Shown piece after piece: positions 17,358 through 26,605 of a stretch of 64,000 nt of DNA. The translations under genes were made by a program, and so were the position numbers. Every line of letters begins with the position of its first letter. Positions within the stretch are counted from its first letter, which is position 1. Source of the stretch: G963675935 sp963803125 (GTDB taxonomy: Bacteria > Planctomycetota > Planctomycetia > Pirellulales > Thermoguttaceae); the NCBI GenBank assembly GCA_963803125.1, contig CAWDLR010000003.1, forward strand, positions 2,108,001-2,172,000, in the 5' to 3' direction. The notes beneath the pieces were generated by a model. It searched no databases. It was not told where the DNA came from and worked only from the letters and a program-made list of their open reading frames with translations.

Positions 17358-17669
17358 GCCTTCCCTCTTTTCTCCGCGCCTCGCGCCTTTGCGTGAGTCT
17401 CTTGGGTTCCCCCTCAACAGTAGGACATCACCGGATGCGGTCAAGCGGCCGGCTGTCAAATTGGCAGCCCACCCGGCTGTGCTCGCCGACCGTTTGCGAG
17501 GTTGGCGAAACGCCTAAATCATTGATGCGTCATAGTTTGCGACGTTGATGCCGGGTTTGGCGCGCGAGTTGCATCCCTCGGACGCCACAGTAATCCGTGC
17601 GCGCCGCTTTGGCAGACCACGTTTCCCGTTTCGGTTCCCTTTCCAGCAGTTTTCCGGAGACTATCAGGC

Positions 17670-17993
17670 ATGGCAAAAGAGAAGAAATCTTCCGACCCGA
17701 CCAAAATCAAGCTTCAGCCGCTGGGCGACCGCGTGGTTGTCGAGCGGGAGGAGGCCGAGACGGTCACCGCCGGCGGGATCGTCCTGCCCGACACCGCCAA
17801 GGACAAGCCCGCTCGCGGCAAGGTCGTCAGCGTCGGCGACGGCCGGTTGTTGGACAACGGCTGCCGCAGCCCGTTGCAGGTCAAGGTCGGCGACCGCGTC
17901 CTGTTCAGTTCCTACGCCGGCGACACCTTCAAGCTCGGCACCCGCGAGCTGCTGCTGATGCACGAAGAGGACATCCTGGCCGTTGTTGAATAA
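17670..17993 (+). CDS. groES: Co-chaperonin GroES
   Basis: A 107-aa Hsp10 that caps GroEL. Diagnostic segments are IKLQPLGDRVVVEREEAE, GGIVLPDTAKDKPARGKVVSVG, the mobile loop, and VGDRVLFSSYAGDTF. A short charged N-terminal extension (MAKEKKSSDPT) precedes the core. It is followed by groEL after a 149-base gap consisting almost wholly of a heptamer array. No CIRCE operator (TTAGCACTC-N9-GAGTGCTAA) is visible upstream, so HrcA control is not supported by the sequence. Confidence 0.97.
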   Translation: MAKEKKSSDPTKIKLQPLGDRVVVEREEAETVTAGGIVLPDTAKDKPARGKVVSVGDGRLLDNGCRSPLQVKVGDRVLFSSYAGDTFKLGTRELLLMHEEDILAVVE

Positions 17994-17997
17994 CGAA

Positions 17998-18117
17998 GAA
18001 GGGGCTAGGGGCTAGGGGCTAGAGCGGCTGCCGCCGAAACCTCCGGCCCCTAGCCCCTAGCCCCTAGCCCCTAGCCCCTAGCCCCTAGCCCCTAGCCCCT
18101 AGCCCCTAGCCCCCCCC
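17998..18117. repeat. Inverted heptamer array (GGGGCTA)n...(CCCCTAG)n between groES and groEL
   Basis: Three GGGGCTA units, an AGCGGCTGCCGCC spacer, then about nine to ten tandem CCCCTAG units ending in a run of C. The two halves are complementary and can form a long hairpin in the mRNA between groES and groEL. The array ends about 25 bases before the groEL start. Confidence 0.95.
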
Positions 18118-18142
18118 AAAAAAACGAAGGAGTTCCATTCTC

Positions 18143-19768
<1,626 letters not shown>

Positions 19769-19946
19769 GAAGGGGCTAGTGGTTAGTGGCTAGAAAAGCG
19801 TCCCCTCTCCCTTTGGGAGAGGGGCAGGGGGTGAGGGCTGAACGGATGAGGGATGAGAGATGAGGGATTGGTGACTCGCGGCAGAAACGCCCCGCGACTG
19901 CGGTCGCGGGGGCGTCGTGAACGCGGCGATCGTCGCTCCCAATAAT

Positions 19947-20098
19947 CCCGTTTGTAAACCCGCGACCACCCGTCGCGAATCGCCCGTTTAGCCGCCGCGT
20001 CCACGCGGCGTCGGGGCGATTTCGGTTGAAGTGTTAGGGTGGCAGTTATACTGCCGCCCCGCCCGGCGTTAGACAATTTCACCCACGATGAACACCAA
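19947..20098. repeat. Direct repeat flanking TA operon, left copy
   Basis: It shares CCCGTTTGTAAA, CCGCGACCAC..GTCGCG, GGGTGGCAGTT..ACTGCCGCCCC, GGCGTTAG and ATTTCACC..GATGAACACCA with 20967-21070, in the same order and orientation. This copy carries about 50 extra bases, themselves a hairpin. Confidence 0.85.
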
Positions 20099-20185
20099 GA
20101 AACGCCCCGAGACTTCGGTCTCTGGGCGTCTCTTCATACCGGTGGCGTGCCGCGTGCCGCCGTATACTGAATCACAGCCACAGAG

Positions 20186-20191
20186 TATAAT
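20186..20191 (+). promoter_or_regulatory. Candidate -10 box of the TA operon
   Basis: TATAAT stands 20 bases before the GTG start at 20211, followed by a GGAG ribosome binding site. No clear -35 is found at the usual distance. Confidence 0.35.
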
Positions 20192-20210
20192 CTTAAATGG
20201 AGCAAGATCG

Positions 20211-20504
20211 GTGCGATTCGAGGTAACCCTGACGCCGAGCGCCGACGAGGACCTGAAGCACTTTAGGGTCTTTGAGCAGCGTGCCATTATCGACGCGATC
20301 AAGCTCCACTTGGCGCTCGACGCGAACGTCGAGACAAAACGCCGGAAGAGACTGGCCGCACATCCGATCGCGCCCTGGGAACTGCGAGTCGGCAACTATC
20401 GCGTATTCTACGAATTGGCAGCGGAAGCGTGTGTCAAGGTCGTAGCGGTGGGATACAAGGAACACAACGACCTCTTCATCCGCGGAAAGGCGGTAGACCT
20501 ATGA
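20211..20504 (+). CDS. RelE/ParE-type toxin
   Basis: A 97-aa protein, if started at GTG 20211, which has a GGAG 8 bases upstream; an earlier ATG (20088) lies in a repeat. The sequence is RelE-like: VTLTPSADEDLKHF, a central HPIAPWELRVGNYRVFYEL and a C-terminal VKVVAVGYKEHNDLFIRG. RelE toxins cleave mRNA at the ribosome. The gene precedes its antitoxin, the less common (HigBA-like) order, and overlaps it by ATGA at 20501-20504. Confidence 0.8.
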   Translation: MRFEVTLTPSADEDLKHFRVFEQRAIIDAIKLHLALDANVETKRRKRLAAHPIAPWELRVGNYRVFYELAAEACVKVVAVGYKEHNDLFIRGKAVDL

Positions 20505-20755
20505 CCAAGCTGGACGTGCGTCAAACGCCGGTCAGCGTCGATGAGTTGCTGCAAATGGCCAGTGATGACGCGGTGCTGGTCGTCAATCGCGACGGCAACG
20601 AGTTCGTCGTCGAGGCAGCGGACGCCTTCGACCGCGAGGTCGCCGACCTGGCCGCAAGCGAAAAGTTCATGTCGTTCCTGGCCGAGCGTTGCAAGGAGCC
20701 CGGCAGCGTGTCGCTCGAAGCGGTCGAGCGACGCCTTGGGGCAGAGCCACAATGA
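20501..20755 (+). CDS. Antitoxin-like protein, second gene of TA operon
   Basis: An 84-aa acidic protein (MTKLDVRQTPVSVDELLQMA, then VLVVNRDGNEFVVEAADAF). The N-terminus resembles the Phd/prevent-host-death style of short antitoxins, and the C-terminal region is helical (EKFMSFLAERCKEPGSVSLEAVERRL). The assignment rests on position directly after a RelE-like gene and coupled translation on both sides (ATGA overlaps at 20501 and 20752). Confidence 0.7.
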   Translation: MTKLDVRQTPVSVDELLQMASDDAVLVVNRDGNEFVVEAADAFDREVADLAASEKFMSFLAERCKEPGSVSLEAVERRLGAEPQ

Positions 20756-20955
20756 CAAGCGAAGAGAAGTTTCCACCCGGCTGGGACGCCGAGCGGGTGC
20801 GGCGATTGATCGCCCATTATGACGCCCTCGACGAAGCGGAACAAGTCGCCGAGGATGAGGCCGCCCAAGAGCAGCCGAGTCAAACAACCGTCGTTGTGCC
20901 GGTCGAGTTCATGCCCGCCATTCGGCAAATGTTTGCCCAGAAAAGCGGGAATTGA
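20752..20955 (+). CDS. Third small protein of the TA operon
   Basis: A 67-aa acidic protein (PPGWDAERVRRLIAHYDALDEAEQVAEDEAA, ending VPVEFMPAIRQMFAQKSGN) that starts inside the stop of the antitoxin gene. No fold is recognised. It could be a chaperone-like or second antitoxin component of a tripartite system, or an accessory antitoxin. The right-hand direct repeat begins 12 bases after its stop, so the three genes fill the space between the repeats. Confidence 0.65.
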   Translation: MTSEEKFPPGWDAERVRRLIAHYDALDEAEQVAEDEAAQEQPSQTTVVVPVEFMPAIRQMFAQKSGN

Positions 20956-20966
20956 AACCAGCACGC

Positions 20967-21070
20967 CCCGTTTGTAAAGCCGCGACCACTGGTCGCGGGC
21001 AGAGTGTTGGGGTGGCAGTTGAACTGCCGCCCCAAGCGGCGTTAGGCGATTTCACCAAGATGAACACCAG
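20967..21070. repeat. Direct repeat flanking TA operon, right copy
   Basis: Same order and orientation as 19947-20098, lacking the internal 50-base hairpin. Both copies end in GATGAACACCA. Confidence 0.85.
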
Positions 21071-21094
21071 GGAAGATAAAAGGGGTCGGGAGTC

Positions 21095-22597
21095 GAATGG
21101 CACTTGAACTTCTGTAAGTGATTGTACGCGAAGATGATATGGACAGAAAAGGCCTCGCTTGTCACAAGGGGTTGTTCAAACCAGTCCCTTCATGGCAAGG
21201 AGGCCAAAGATGGTTCATTCTTTTCGCGCCGCGGTGGCAGACGCGCGTCGGCACGGCGACTTGTACTTCGCCGCATTGCTTCCCCAAGATCGTATCGAAA
21301 AAGCCTTCGGCGCCGCAAGATGGCTTTGGCAAGGTTGGATCTACACGCCTACGGTAACGGTATGGGTGTTTCTCTCACAGTGCCTCAGCCCCGACCATTC
21401 TTGTCGCGATGCCGTGGCTCGGTTGATCGCGTGGCGGCTGGCTTGCGGCCTGAAACCATGTTCGGCCGATACCGGGGCGTATTGCACGGCCCGCGGCGGT
21501 CTGCCGGAAGAAGCCTTGCATGGCTTGGTGAGAGAGACGGGCAGGGAGATCGAGGACGAATCGCCGCAGACCTGGCTCTGGCATGGACGCAAGGTTCGCG
21601 TCGTGGACGGTTCCACCCTCACCATGCCCGACACCGAGGAGAACCAAGCTGCCTATCCGCAGCAAAAGACGCAGAAACCCGGCTGCGGCTTTCCCATCGC
21701 CCGAATCCTGGTGATCTTCTCCCTCTCGCTGGGCACGGTGCTGGAAGCGGCGATCGGAAAGTATCATGGCAAACAAACCGGCGAAAACAGTCTGTTTCGC
21801 ACGCTCTACGACGCTCTCGAGGAGGGCGACATTATTCTCGCGGACCGCTATTTCAGCGGTTGGAGCGACATCGCCTTGCCGCTGCAACGTGGCATCGACC
21901 TGGTCGTCCGCAAGCATCAACATCGTCGCACGGACTTTCGCAGCGGCGAACGGCTGGGCAAGGACGACCACTTGATTGTCTGGACGCGGCCGCAGCGGCC
22001 GAAATGGATGTCGGTCGAACAGTACGCCACATTGCCTATCGAACTGACATTGCGAGAGGTCCGCATTCGTGTCTCGCAGAAGGGCTTTCGCACGCAATCG
22101 CTGGTGGTAGTGACAACGCTGCTGGATGCCGAAGCATATCCGCCCGAAGAGATCGCCTTGCTCTATCGGCGAAGATGGCAGGCGGAGTTGTATCTGCGGA
22201 GCCTGAAGATCGTTCTGCAAATGGATCATCTCCGCTGCAAGACACCGGAGCGTGTTCGCAACGAGTTCTACACGCACTTGCTCGGATACAATCTGATTCG
22301 CGGCGTGATGGCGGCGGCTGCTTTCCAGTCGGGACAATCCCCGTGGGAGATCAGCTTCAAGGGAACGTTACAAACGCTCGGCCAGTTCCTGCCGATTCTC
22401 TTGTCGAAGGTCTCCAGCGAAGCGTGGTGCGAGGCGTTGTTGACGGCCGTGGCCACACACAACGTCGGCGATCGGCCCGACCGCTTCGAGCCTCGTCTGC
22501 GAAAACGACGACCGAAACCCTACAAACACCTGCGCGAACCTCGGCGAAACTACAAGCCGTGAATCGCAAAGCACTTACAGAAGTTCAAGTGCCATTC
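21095..22597. mobile_element. Complete IS4-family insertion sequence with 12-bp target duplication
   Basis: Perfect 26-bp terminal inverted repeats (GAATGGCACTTGAACTTCTG.. at 21095-21120 and its complement at 22572-22597) bound a 1503-bp element with one intact transposase gene. The 12 bases GGGTCGGGAGTC occur directly before (21083-21094) and directly after it (22598-22609), a target-site duplication of the length usual for some IS4-family groups. The uninterrupted target is seen at 23703-23714 in a second copy of the repeat. The perfect ends and duplication indicate recent insertion. Confidence 0.95.
21210..22562 (+). CDS. IS4-family DDE transposase
   Basis: The start at ATG 21210 is chosen because AAGGAGG lies 6 bases upstream; this gives 450 aa. 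DDE residues are visible: the first Asp in VVDGSTLTMPD, the second in ILADRYFSG, and the Glu in YRRRWQAELYLRSLK, which matches the Y-(2)-R-(3)-E-(6)-K signature of the IS4 family. The gene is intact and fills the element between its terminal repeats, so the element is likely able to move. Confidence 0.95.
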   Translation: MVHSFRAAVADARRHGDLYFAALLPQDRIEKAFGAARWLWQGWIYTPTVTVWVFLSQCLSPDHSCRDAVARLIAWRLACGLKPCSADTGAYCTARGGLPEEALHGLVRETGREIEDESPQTWLWHGRKVRVVDGSTLTMPDTEENQAAYPQQKTQKPGCGFPIARILVIFSLSLGTVLEAAIGKYHGKQTGENSLFRTLYDALEEGDIILADRYFSGWSDIALPLQRGIDLVVRKHQHRRTDFRSGERLGKDDHLIVWTRPQRPKWMSVEQYATLPIELTLREVRIRVSQKGFRTQSLVVVTTLLDAEAYPPEEIALLYRRRWQAELYLRSLKIVLQMDHLRCKTPERVRNEFYTHLLGYNLIRGVMAAAAFQSGQSPWEISFKGTLQTLGQFLPILLSKVSSEAWCEALLTAVATHNVGDRPDRFEPRLRKRRPKPYKHLREPRRNYKP

Positions 22598-22690
22598 GGG
22601 TCGGGAGTCTTTTCTGGAGTTGAGACAGGGACGGGAGTCTTTGCCACGACAAAACGGCCGTTTGCGGTCGTTTCCGCGCGGAGTCGGAAA
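22598..22690. repeat. Dispersed repeat GGGTCGGGAGTCTTTTCTGG, copy split by the IS
   Basis: From GGGTCGGGAGTC through GGAGTTGAGACAGGGACGGG, GTCTTTGCCACGAC and AACGGCCGTTTGCGGTCGTT it matches 23703-23788 almost base for base. Its left part (AAAAGGGGTCGGGAGTC) lies before the IS at 21078-21094. Confidence 0.9.
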
Positions 22691-23056
22691 GGGGGACATC
22701 ATTGATTTTGGCAAACTGGGTGACCCATAATGAGTGATGTCCCCTTTTGTGCTTCATCGCCCCGCGAATCTTCTCTTGAATTTGTGCCACGCCCTCTGCT
22801 ACACTCACGCCTGTACACGTCTATCGCAGACCGTGCAAAGGGTGAAGGAGCCAAGAGCAAGTGAAGGGGGCGCAGCAGCCGGTCCCCTTCCCCCGTCCAA
22901 CTTCTCCCAAAACCAATAACCGTCAAACGGACTGCCGCCGCCGTCGCATCCGCACATCGGCACGCGCATGCCCCAGCGGCCCAGGGCCGGGAAAAAGCAG
23001 AAGCGGCGCCCCGTCGCCTCCATCGGCTGAAAACAACTGTCCTTGCAGCGTCCCTC

Positions 23057-23126
23057 TTCGTCGCCTTTCGCTCCGCGAAAGTGGCGTGGATTACCTGCCA
23101 CGTTCGCGGAAGCGAAAGGCGACGAA
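23057..23126. repeat. Inverted repeat with CTTTCGC arms
   Basis: The arms CTTCGTCGCCTTTCGCTCCGCGAA and TTCGCGGAAGCGAAAGGCGACGAA flank a loop containing GTGGCG/TGCCAC, which pairs as well. The element resembles the palindromes elsewhere in the window. Confidence 0.8.
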
Positions 23127-23620
23127 CAGCGGCGAAGAAGGGGACTTTCCCCTTGCCCGCCGCATGGCGCGCCAACAAAGGACGCAGGCCGGCGAAAGGA
23201 AAAAACCTCTCGGCGATAACCGCGCGTCAGAGCTCTGCCCGATCGATCCAGCAGGACAGACATTCCTGTCTGTCGCCATTCCTGCCGGTCACGATCATCG
23301 GGAGGCCAACGGACCTTCTACCGCCCCATCCTCTCGGTTAACCCCGAGCGAGCGAAGCATTGCTTCTTCGCCGCCATTGCGGACAAGGGTAAATGGCTGG
23401 CAACCACGTGGAAGACCACCTGTCCCTTCCGGCAGCAAGCTCTTTTGGCAGACGCAAGTACCCGCTACCCCAAAGCATCGCGTTCTTCCGCGTCCATCCC
23501 AAAAAACGCGTCTCGCAAGGCGCGGCGCCGTAGAAGTGCGCCGACACTGAAAAGTCCGCTTCATATATTTCCAAACGCTGGGGGGTGCGAACAATTGAAA
23601 TAACTTCCCAAAAAACAAAC

Positions 23621-23788
23621 AAACCGAGAGTTGAAACAGGGACGCAGCTAGTTTTGGGGACCATAAAAGGGGGACCATAAAAGGACCATAAAAGACCATA
23701 AAAGGGGTCGGGAGTCTTTTCTGGAGTTGAGACAGGTACGGGGGTCTTCGCCACGGCAAAACGGCCGTTTGCGGTCGTTTCCGCGTGA
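23621..23788. repeat. Composite dispersed repeat with ACCATAAAAG tandem units
   Basis: GAGTTGAAACAGGGACGCAGCTAG (shared with 5450-5470) is followed by four imperfect GGACCATAAAAG units, then the intact form of the GGGTCGGGAGTCTTTTCTGG repeat that the IS split at 21094/22598. Confidence 0.85.
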
Positions 23789-23901
23789 GCGGTGTTAGGC
23801 TCGGGCGTTGCCGCCGGGGCGGGGGTTGTCGCGGCGGCGGCGCGGCGAATAATTCTGCATTGTATTCGATGAATTCCCCCTTTTTTTAGGAAACACAGAT
23901 C

Positions 23902-24411
23902 ATGGCGAATCGACCTGCCAAACCCAATAACATGCCCTGGCTGACGCCCTGTCTGACGGTGAAGGACGTGGACGCGGCGGTGGCATTCTACGAAAAGGCT
24001 TTCGGCTTCGAGAAGCAATTCTCGATGCCCGGTCCGGAAGGCCGCACCGTCCACGCGGACGTGGCTTGGCGCGACGCGCACGTCATGCTGGGCTGCGAAT
24101 GCGCCGAGCACTCGTGTCAGTCGCCCGCCACGACCGGCGTCCGCCCCTCGAACTCGTTGTATCTGTACTGCGACGACGTCGATGCCTTCTTCAAACGGGC
24201 CACGGCCGCCGGCGCACAGATCGAATCGCCGCCGCAAGACATGTTCTGGGGCGATCGGACTTGCACCGTGGTCGATCCCGACGGGTACGTCTGGATGCTC
24301 GCCACGAACGTCGCCGACTTCGACCCTGCGAAAGCGCCGCAGACGAAGACGACCGGCACCGCTCGCTCAAAGAGCCTCGAATCCACCGCAACGGCCAAGT
24401 GCGCCACCTAA
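23902..24411 (+). CDS. VOC (glyoxalase/bleomycin-resistance-like) family protein
   Basis: A 169-aa protein with one vicinal-oxygen-chelate module pair: MPWLTPCLTVKDVDAAVAFYEKAFGFE (beta-alpha-beta), then SLYLYCDDVDAFFKRATAAGA and WGDRTCTVVDPDGYVWMLATN. This is the PhnB-like layout of single-chain VOC proteins. Metal-ligand candidates are the His in TVHADVAW and the Asp/Glu near the domain ends. A disordered Thr/Ala-rich tail follows residue 145. The catalytic role is unknown. It stands alone, preceded by the repeat desert. Confidence 0.85.
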   Translation: MANRPAKPNNMPWLTPCLTVKDVDAAVAFYEKAFGFEKQFSMPGPEGRTVHADVAWRDAHVMLGCECAEHSCQSPATTGVRPSNSLYLYCDDVDAFFKRATAAGAQIESPPQDMFWGDRTCTVVDPDGYVWMLATNVADFDPAKAPQTKTTGTARSKSLESTATAKCAT

Positions 24412-24439
24412 GTGGGAACGAATAGGAACTTGTGCTCGC

Positions 24440-24493
24440 AGTAGCCCGCACACGCCGTGTGCGCGGCGGCGGTACACGGCGTGTGCCGCCTAC
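24440..24493. repeat. Palindrome GCACACGCCGTGTGC
   Basis: GCACACGCCGTGTGC is followed by a second inverted arm, TACACGGCGTGTGCCGCCTAC. Related GTAGGCTTCACACGGCGTGTG is seen at 55215-55234. Confidence 0.8.
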
Positions 24494-24558
24494 TTTCCTG
24501 TACCGGTCCACTTAGGTCGGCCGGCAGCCGGAGCCCGATTGACGAGAGAGCGGAAACG

Positions 24559-24819
24559 TCAGACTACGTTCTCGCGCTGGCGTTTCTCTTCGAGGTACTT
24601 GCCGCGAATCAAGGCAAGCTCTTCGGGCGTGGGCGGGGGAAAGTGAGGGCAGCCGGTCTGGATCCAGCGGGCCAGATCGCTGGCCACCCAGCGGATGAGC
24701 CGGTTGCCGACGTTCACCGGCATTGGAACGGCGCCGACCTCGATCAGCGACAAGACCAGCGACTCGTCGGCCTTCAGGAATGCGCAGAGTTCATGAAAAG
24801 TCAGCAGTGCGTCGGTCAT
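24559..24819 (-). CDS. Excisionase/AlpA-like helix-turn-helix protein
   Basis: Started at ATG 24819, because AGGAGG lies 6 bases upstream, it has 86 aa. The HTH_17/MerR-like winged helix is visible: LTFHELCAFLKADESLVLSLIEVGAVPMPVNVGNRLIRWVASDLARWIQ, followed by a basic EEKRQRENVV tail. Such proteins act as DNA-binding regulators or recombination directionality factors. No integrase is nearby, so a transcriptional role is as likely as excision. It is divergent from pncB. Confidence 0.75.
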   Translation of the reverse strand: MTDALLTFHELCAFLKADESLVLSLIEVGAVPMPVNVGNRLIRWVASDLARWIQTGCPHFPPPTPEELALIRGKYLEEKRQRENVV

Positions 24820-24979
24820 TGTTCGCCTCCTACAAAGCCCTTGCCGGGATTCTCGATCATATCCCTCCCGGGCGATTTTTCCAATCGCGATTCGGAATCC
24901 TAAGGCAAATCTGGGGGACGTGCCGAGATGGTCCTTGACGAAATCGGATCGGGGGGGGATAAGTGAGAAGGTGCAAACC

Positions 24980-26452
24980 ATGAACGTTCTCTCGACCATC
25001 TACAAACCGTCGCTCGGGCTGCTGACCGATCTGTACGAATTGACGATGGCCTACGGCTATTGGAAGACGGCAAGAGCGGAGGACGAGGGCGTGTTTCATC
25101 TTTTCTTCCGGCGGAATCCCTTCGCCGGGGGCTTCACGATTGCCGCCGGCTTGGCCACGGCGATCGAGTACCTGGAAAACCTGACGTTTTCCCGCGACGA
25201 TCTCGCCTATCTGGCCACACTTCAGGGAAACGACGGAGAGCGGTTGTTCGAGCCGGCGTTTCTCGACGATCTCGGCCGGTTGCGGCTGCGATGCGACATC
25301 GACGCCGTTCCCGAGGGGACGGTCGTCTTTCCCTACGAGCCGTTGCTGCGGGTCGAGGGCCCGCTGCTGCAGGCCCAACTGCTCGAGTCGGCACTGTTGA
25401 ACATCATCAACTTCCAGACGCTGGTGGCCACGAAGGCGGCGCGGCTGGTAATGGCGGCCCGCGGCGAGCCGGTCTTGGAGTTCGGTTTGCGTCGGGCACA
25501 GGGCATCGACGGCGCGCTGACGGCCAGCCGGGCGGCATATGTCGGCGGCTGCGCGGCGACCTCGAACGTGCTGGCCGGCCGGCTCTTCGGCATTCCCGTC
25601 AAGGGCACGCACGCCCACAGTTGGGTCATGTGCTTCGACGACGAGATCGAGGCGTTTCGCGCCTACGCCCGCGCGATGCCGAACAACTGCGTCTTCCTGG
25701 TCGATACCTACGATACTCTGCAAGGCGTGCGCAACGCCGTCGAGGTCGGCCGCGAGCTGCGGCGGCAAGGACACGAGTTGATCGGCATCCGGCTGGATTC
25801 CGGCGATCTCGCCTGGTTGAGCGTCGAGGCGCGAAAAATCCTCGATGAGGCCGGCTTTGCCGATGCGCTAATCATGGCCTCGAACGAACTGGACGAGACC
25901 ATTATCGAGAGCCTCAAGGAACAAGGGGCGACGATCGCCTGCTGGGGCGTAGGCACGAAACTGGCCACCGCCTATGATGAGCCGGCACTGGGCGGCGTCT
26001 ACAAACTCTCCGCCATGCGGCCTCGCGGCGGCCAGTGGCAGCACAAGGTGAAACTGTCGGAAGTGGCTGCGAAAGTATCGAATCCCGGGATTTTGCAAGT
26101 CCGACGGTTCTTCGAGGATGGCCACGCGGTCGGCGACATGATCTTCGACCAACTGGACCCCAGCCACGACGGCTCGACGATGGTCGATCCGCTCGACGTG
26201 ACCCGGCGAAAGACGATACCGCCTGACGCCGCGGGCGAAAACCTCTTGACGCCGATCCTCCGCCGCGGCCAGCGCGTGTATGATGGCCCGAGCCTGGAGG
26301 AGATTCGCGGCCGCGTTCAAGAGCAACTGGCCCGGTTCCACGACGGCGTGAAGCGTTTTGTCAATCCGCATCGCTATCCCGTCGGCTTGGAACGCGGGCT
26401 GCACCAGCGGAAGACGGAGCTGATTCTCAAGGCCCGCGGATTCCAGCCTTGA
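24980..26452 (+). CDS. pncB: Nicotinate phosphoribosyltransferase
   Basis: A 490-aa enzyme converting nicotinate and PRPP to nicotinate mononucleotide (Preiss-Handler NAD salvage). Signature parts: LLTDLYELTMAYGYW at the N-terminus, FRRNPFAGGFTIAAGL, GTVVFPYEPLLRVEGPLLQAQLLES, EFGLRRAQG, KGTHAHSWVM (with the His phosphorylated in this family), VDTYDTLQG and GIRLDSGDLAWLS. The length fits the family. The next gene downstream encodes nicotinamidase fused to a Nudix domain, which would supply the nicotinate, so the two form a salvage unit across a palindromic spacer. Confidence 0.96.
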   Translation: MNVLSTIYKPSLGLLTDLYELTMAYGYWKTARAEDEGVFHLFFRRNPFAGGFTIAAGLATAIEYLENLTFSRDDLAYLATLQGNDGERLFEPAFLDDLGRLRLRCDIDAVPEGTVVFPYEPLLRVEGPLLQAQLLESALLNIINFQTLVATKAARLVMAARGEPVLEFGLRRAQGIDGALTASRAAYVGGCAATSNVLAGRLFGIPVKGTHAHSWVMCFDDEIEAFRAYARAMPNNCVFLVDTYDTLQGVRNAVEVGRELRRQGHELIGIRLDSGDLAWLSVEARKILDEAGFADALIMASNELDETIIESLKEQGATIACWGVGTKLATAYDEPALGGVYKLSAMRPRGGQWQHKVKLSEVAAKVSNPGILQVRRFFEDGHAVGDMIFDQLDPSHDGSTMVDPLDVTRRKTIPPDAAGENLLTPILRRGQRVYDGPSLEEIRGRVQEQLARFHDGVKRFVNPHRYPVGLERGLHQRKTELILKARGFQP

Positions 26453-26466
26453 GCCTCTGATTAACC

Positions 26467-26576
26467 CTCGTTCCCACACTCCGCGTGGGAACGAGCGGCG
26501 GTCCACGACGCTCCGCGTCCTTCGGACTGGACGCGGAGCGTCAGGGGGCGGGGGTTCCCACGCGGAGCGTGGGAAC
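26467..26576. repeat. Triple palindrome, GTTCCCACGCGGAGCGTGGGAAC type
   Basis: Three adjacent hairpins: CTCGTTCCCAC..GTGGGAACGAG (26467-26495), GACGCTCCGCGTCC-TTCG-..GGACGCGGAGCGTC (26507-26542) and GTTCCCACGCGGAGCGTGGGAAC (26554-26576). They lie in the pncB-pncA gap and could also end transcription. Confidence 0.85.
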
Positions 26577-26605
26577 CAGGGCCTGACCTTTGGCAAGAGA
26601 CAACC

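Larger units (their letters stand above)
19769..20210. other. Repeat-filled intergenic region
   Basis: The region contains a degenerate heptamer (GGGGCTAGTGGTTAGTGGCTAG), a CCCTCTCCCTTTGGGAGAGGG hairpin near 19803, CGCCCCGCGACTGCGGTCGCGGGGGCG near 19890-19916, and the left direct repeat of the TA cassette (19947-20098). No convincing gene is present. Confidence 0.6.
22691..23901. other. 1.2-kb repeat-rich stretch without a supported gene
   Basis: Several long frames exist on both strands, but none has a recognisable domain, ribosome binding site or consistent coding character. Structures present: GGGGACATCA..TGATGTCCCC (22694-22745), a CTTCGTCGCCTTTCGC..GCGAAAGGCGACGAA inverted repeat (23057-23126), ACAGACATTCCTGTCTGT (23261-23276), tandem GGACCATAAAAG units (23657-23705) and the 23703-23788 repeat. 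Confidence 0.55.

Noticed and set aside
17480..17669. CIRCE operator upstream of groES
   Set aside because: No TTAGCACTC-N9-GAGTGCTAA inverted repeat could be found.
22699..23550. ORFs on both strands in the repeat desert
   Set aside because: They cross inverted repeats, overlap each other and show no domain or ribosome binding site.
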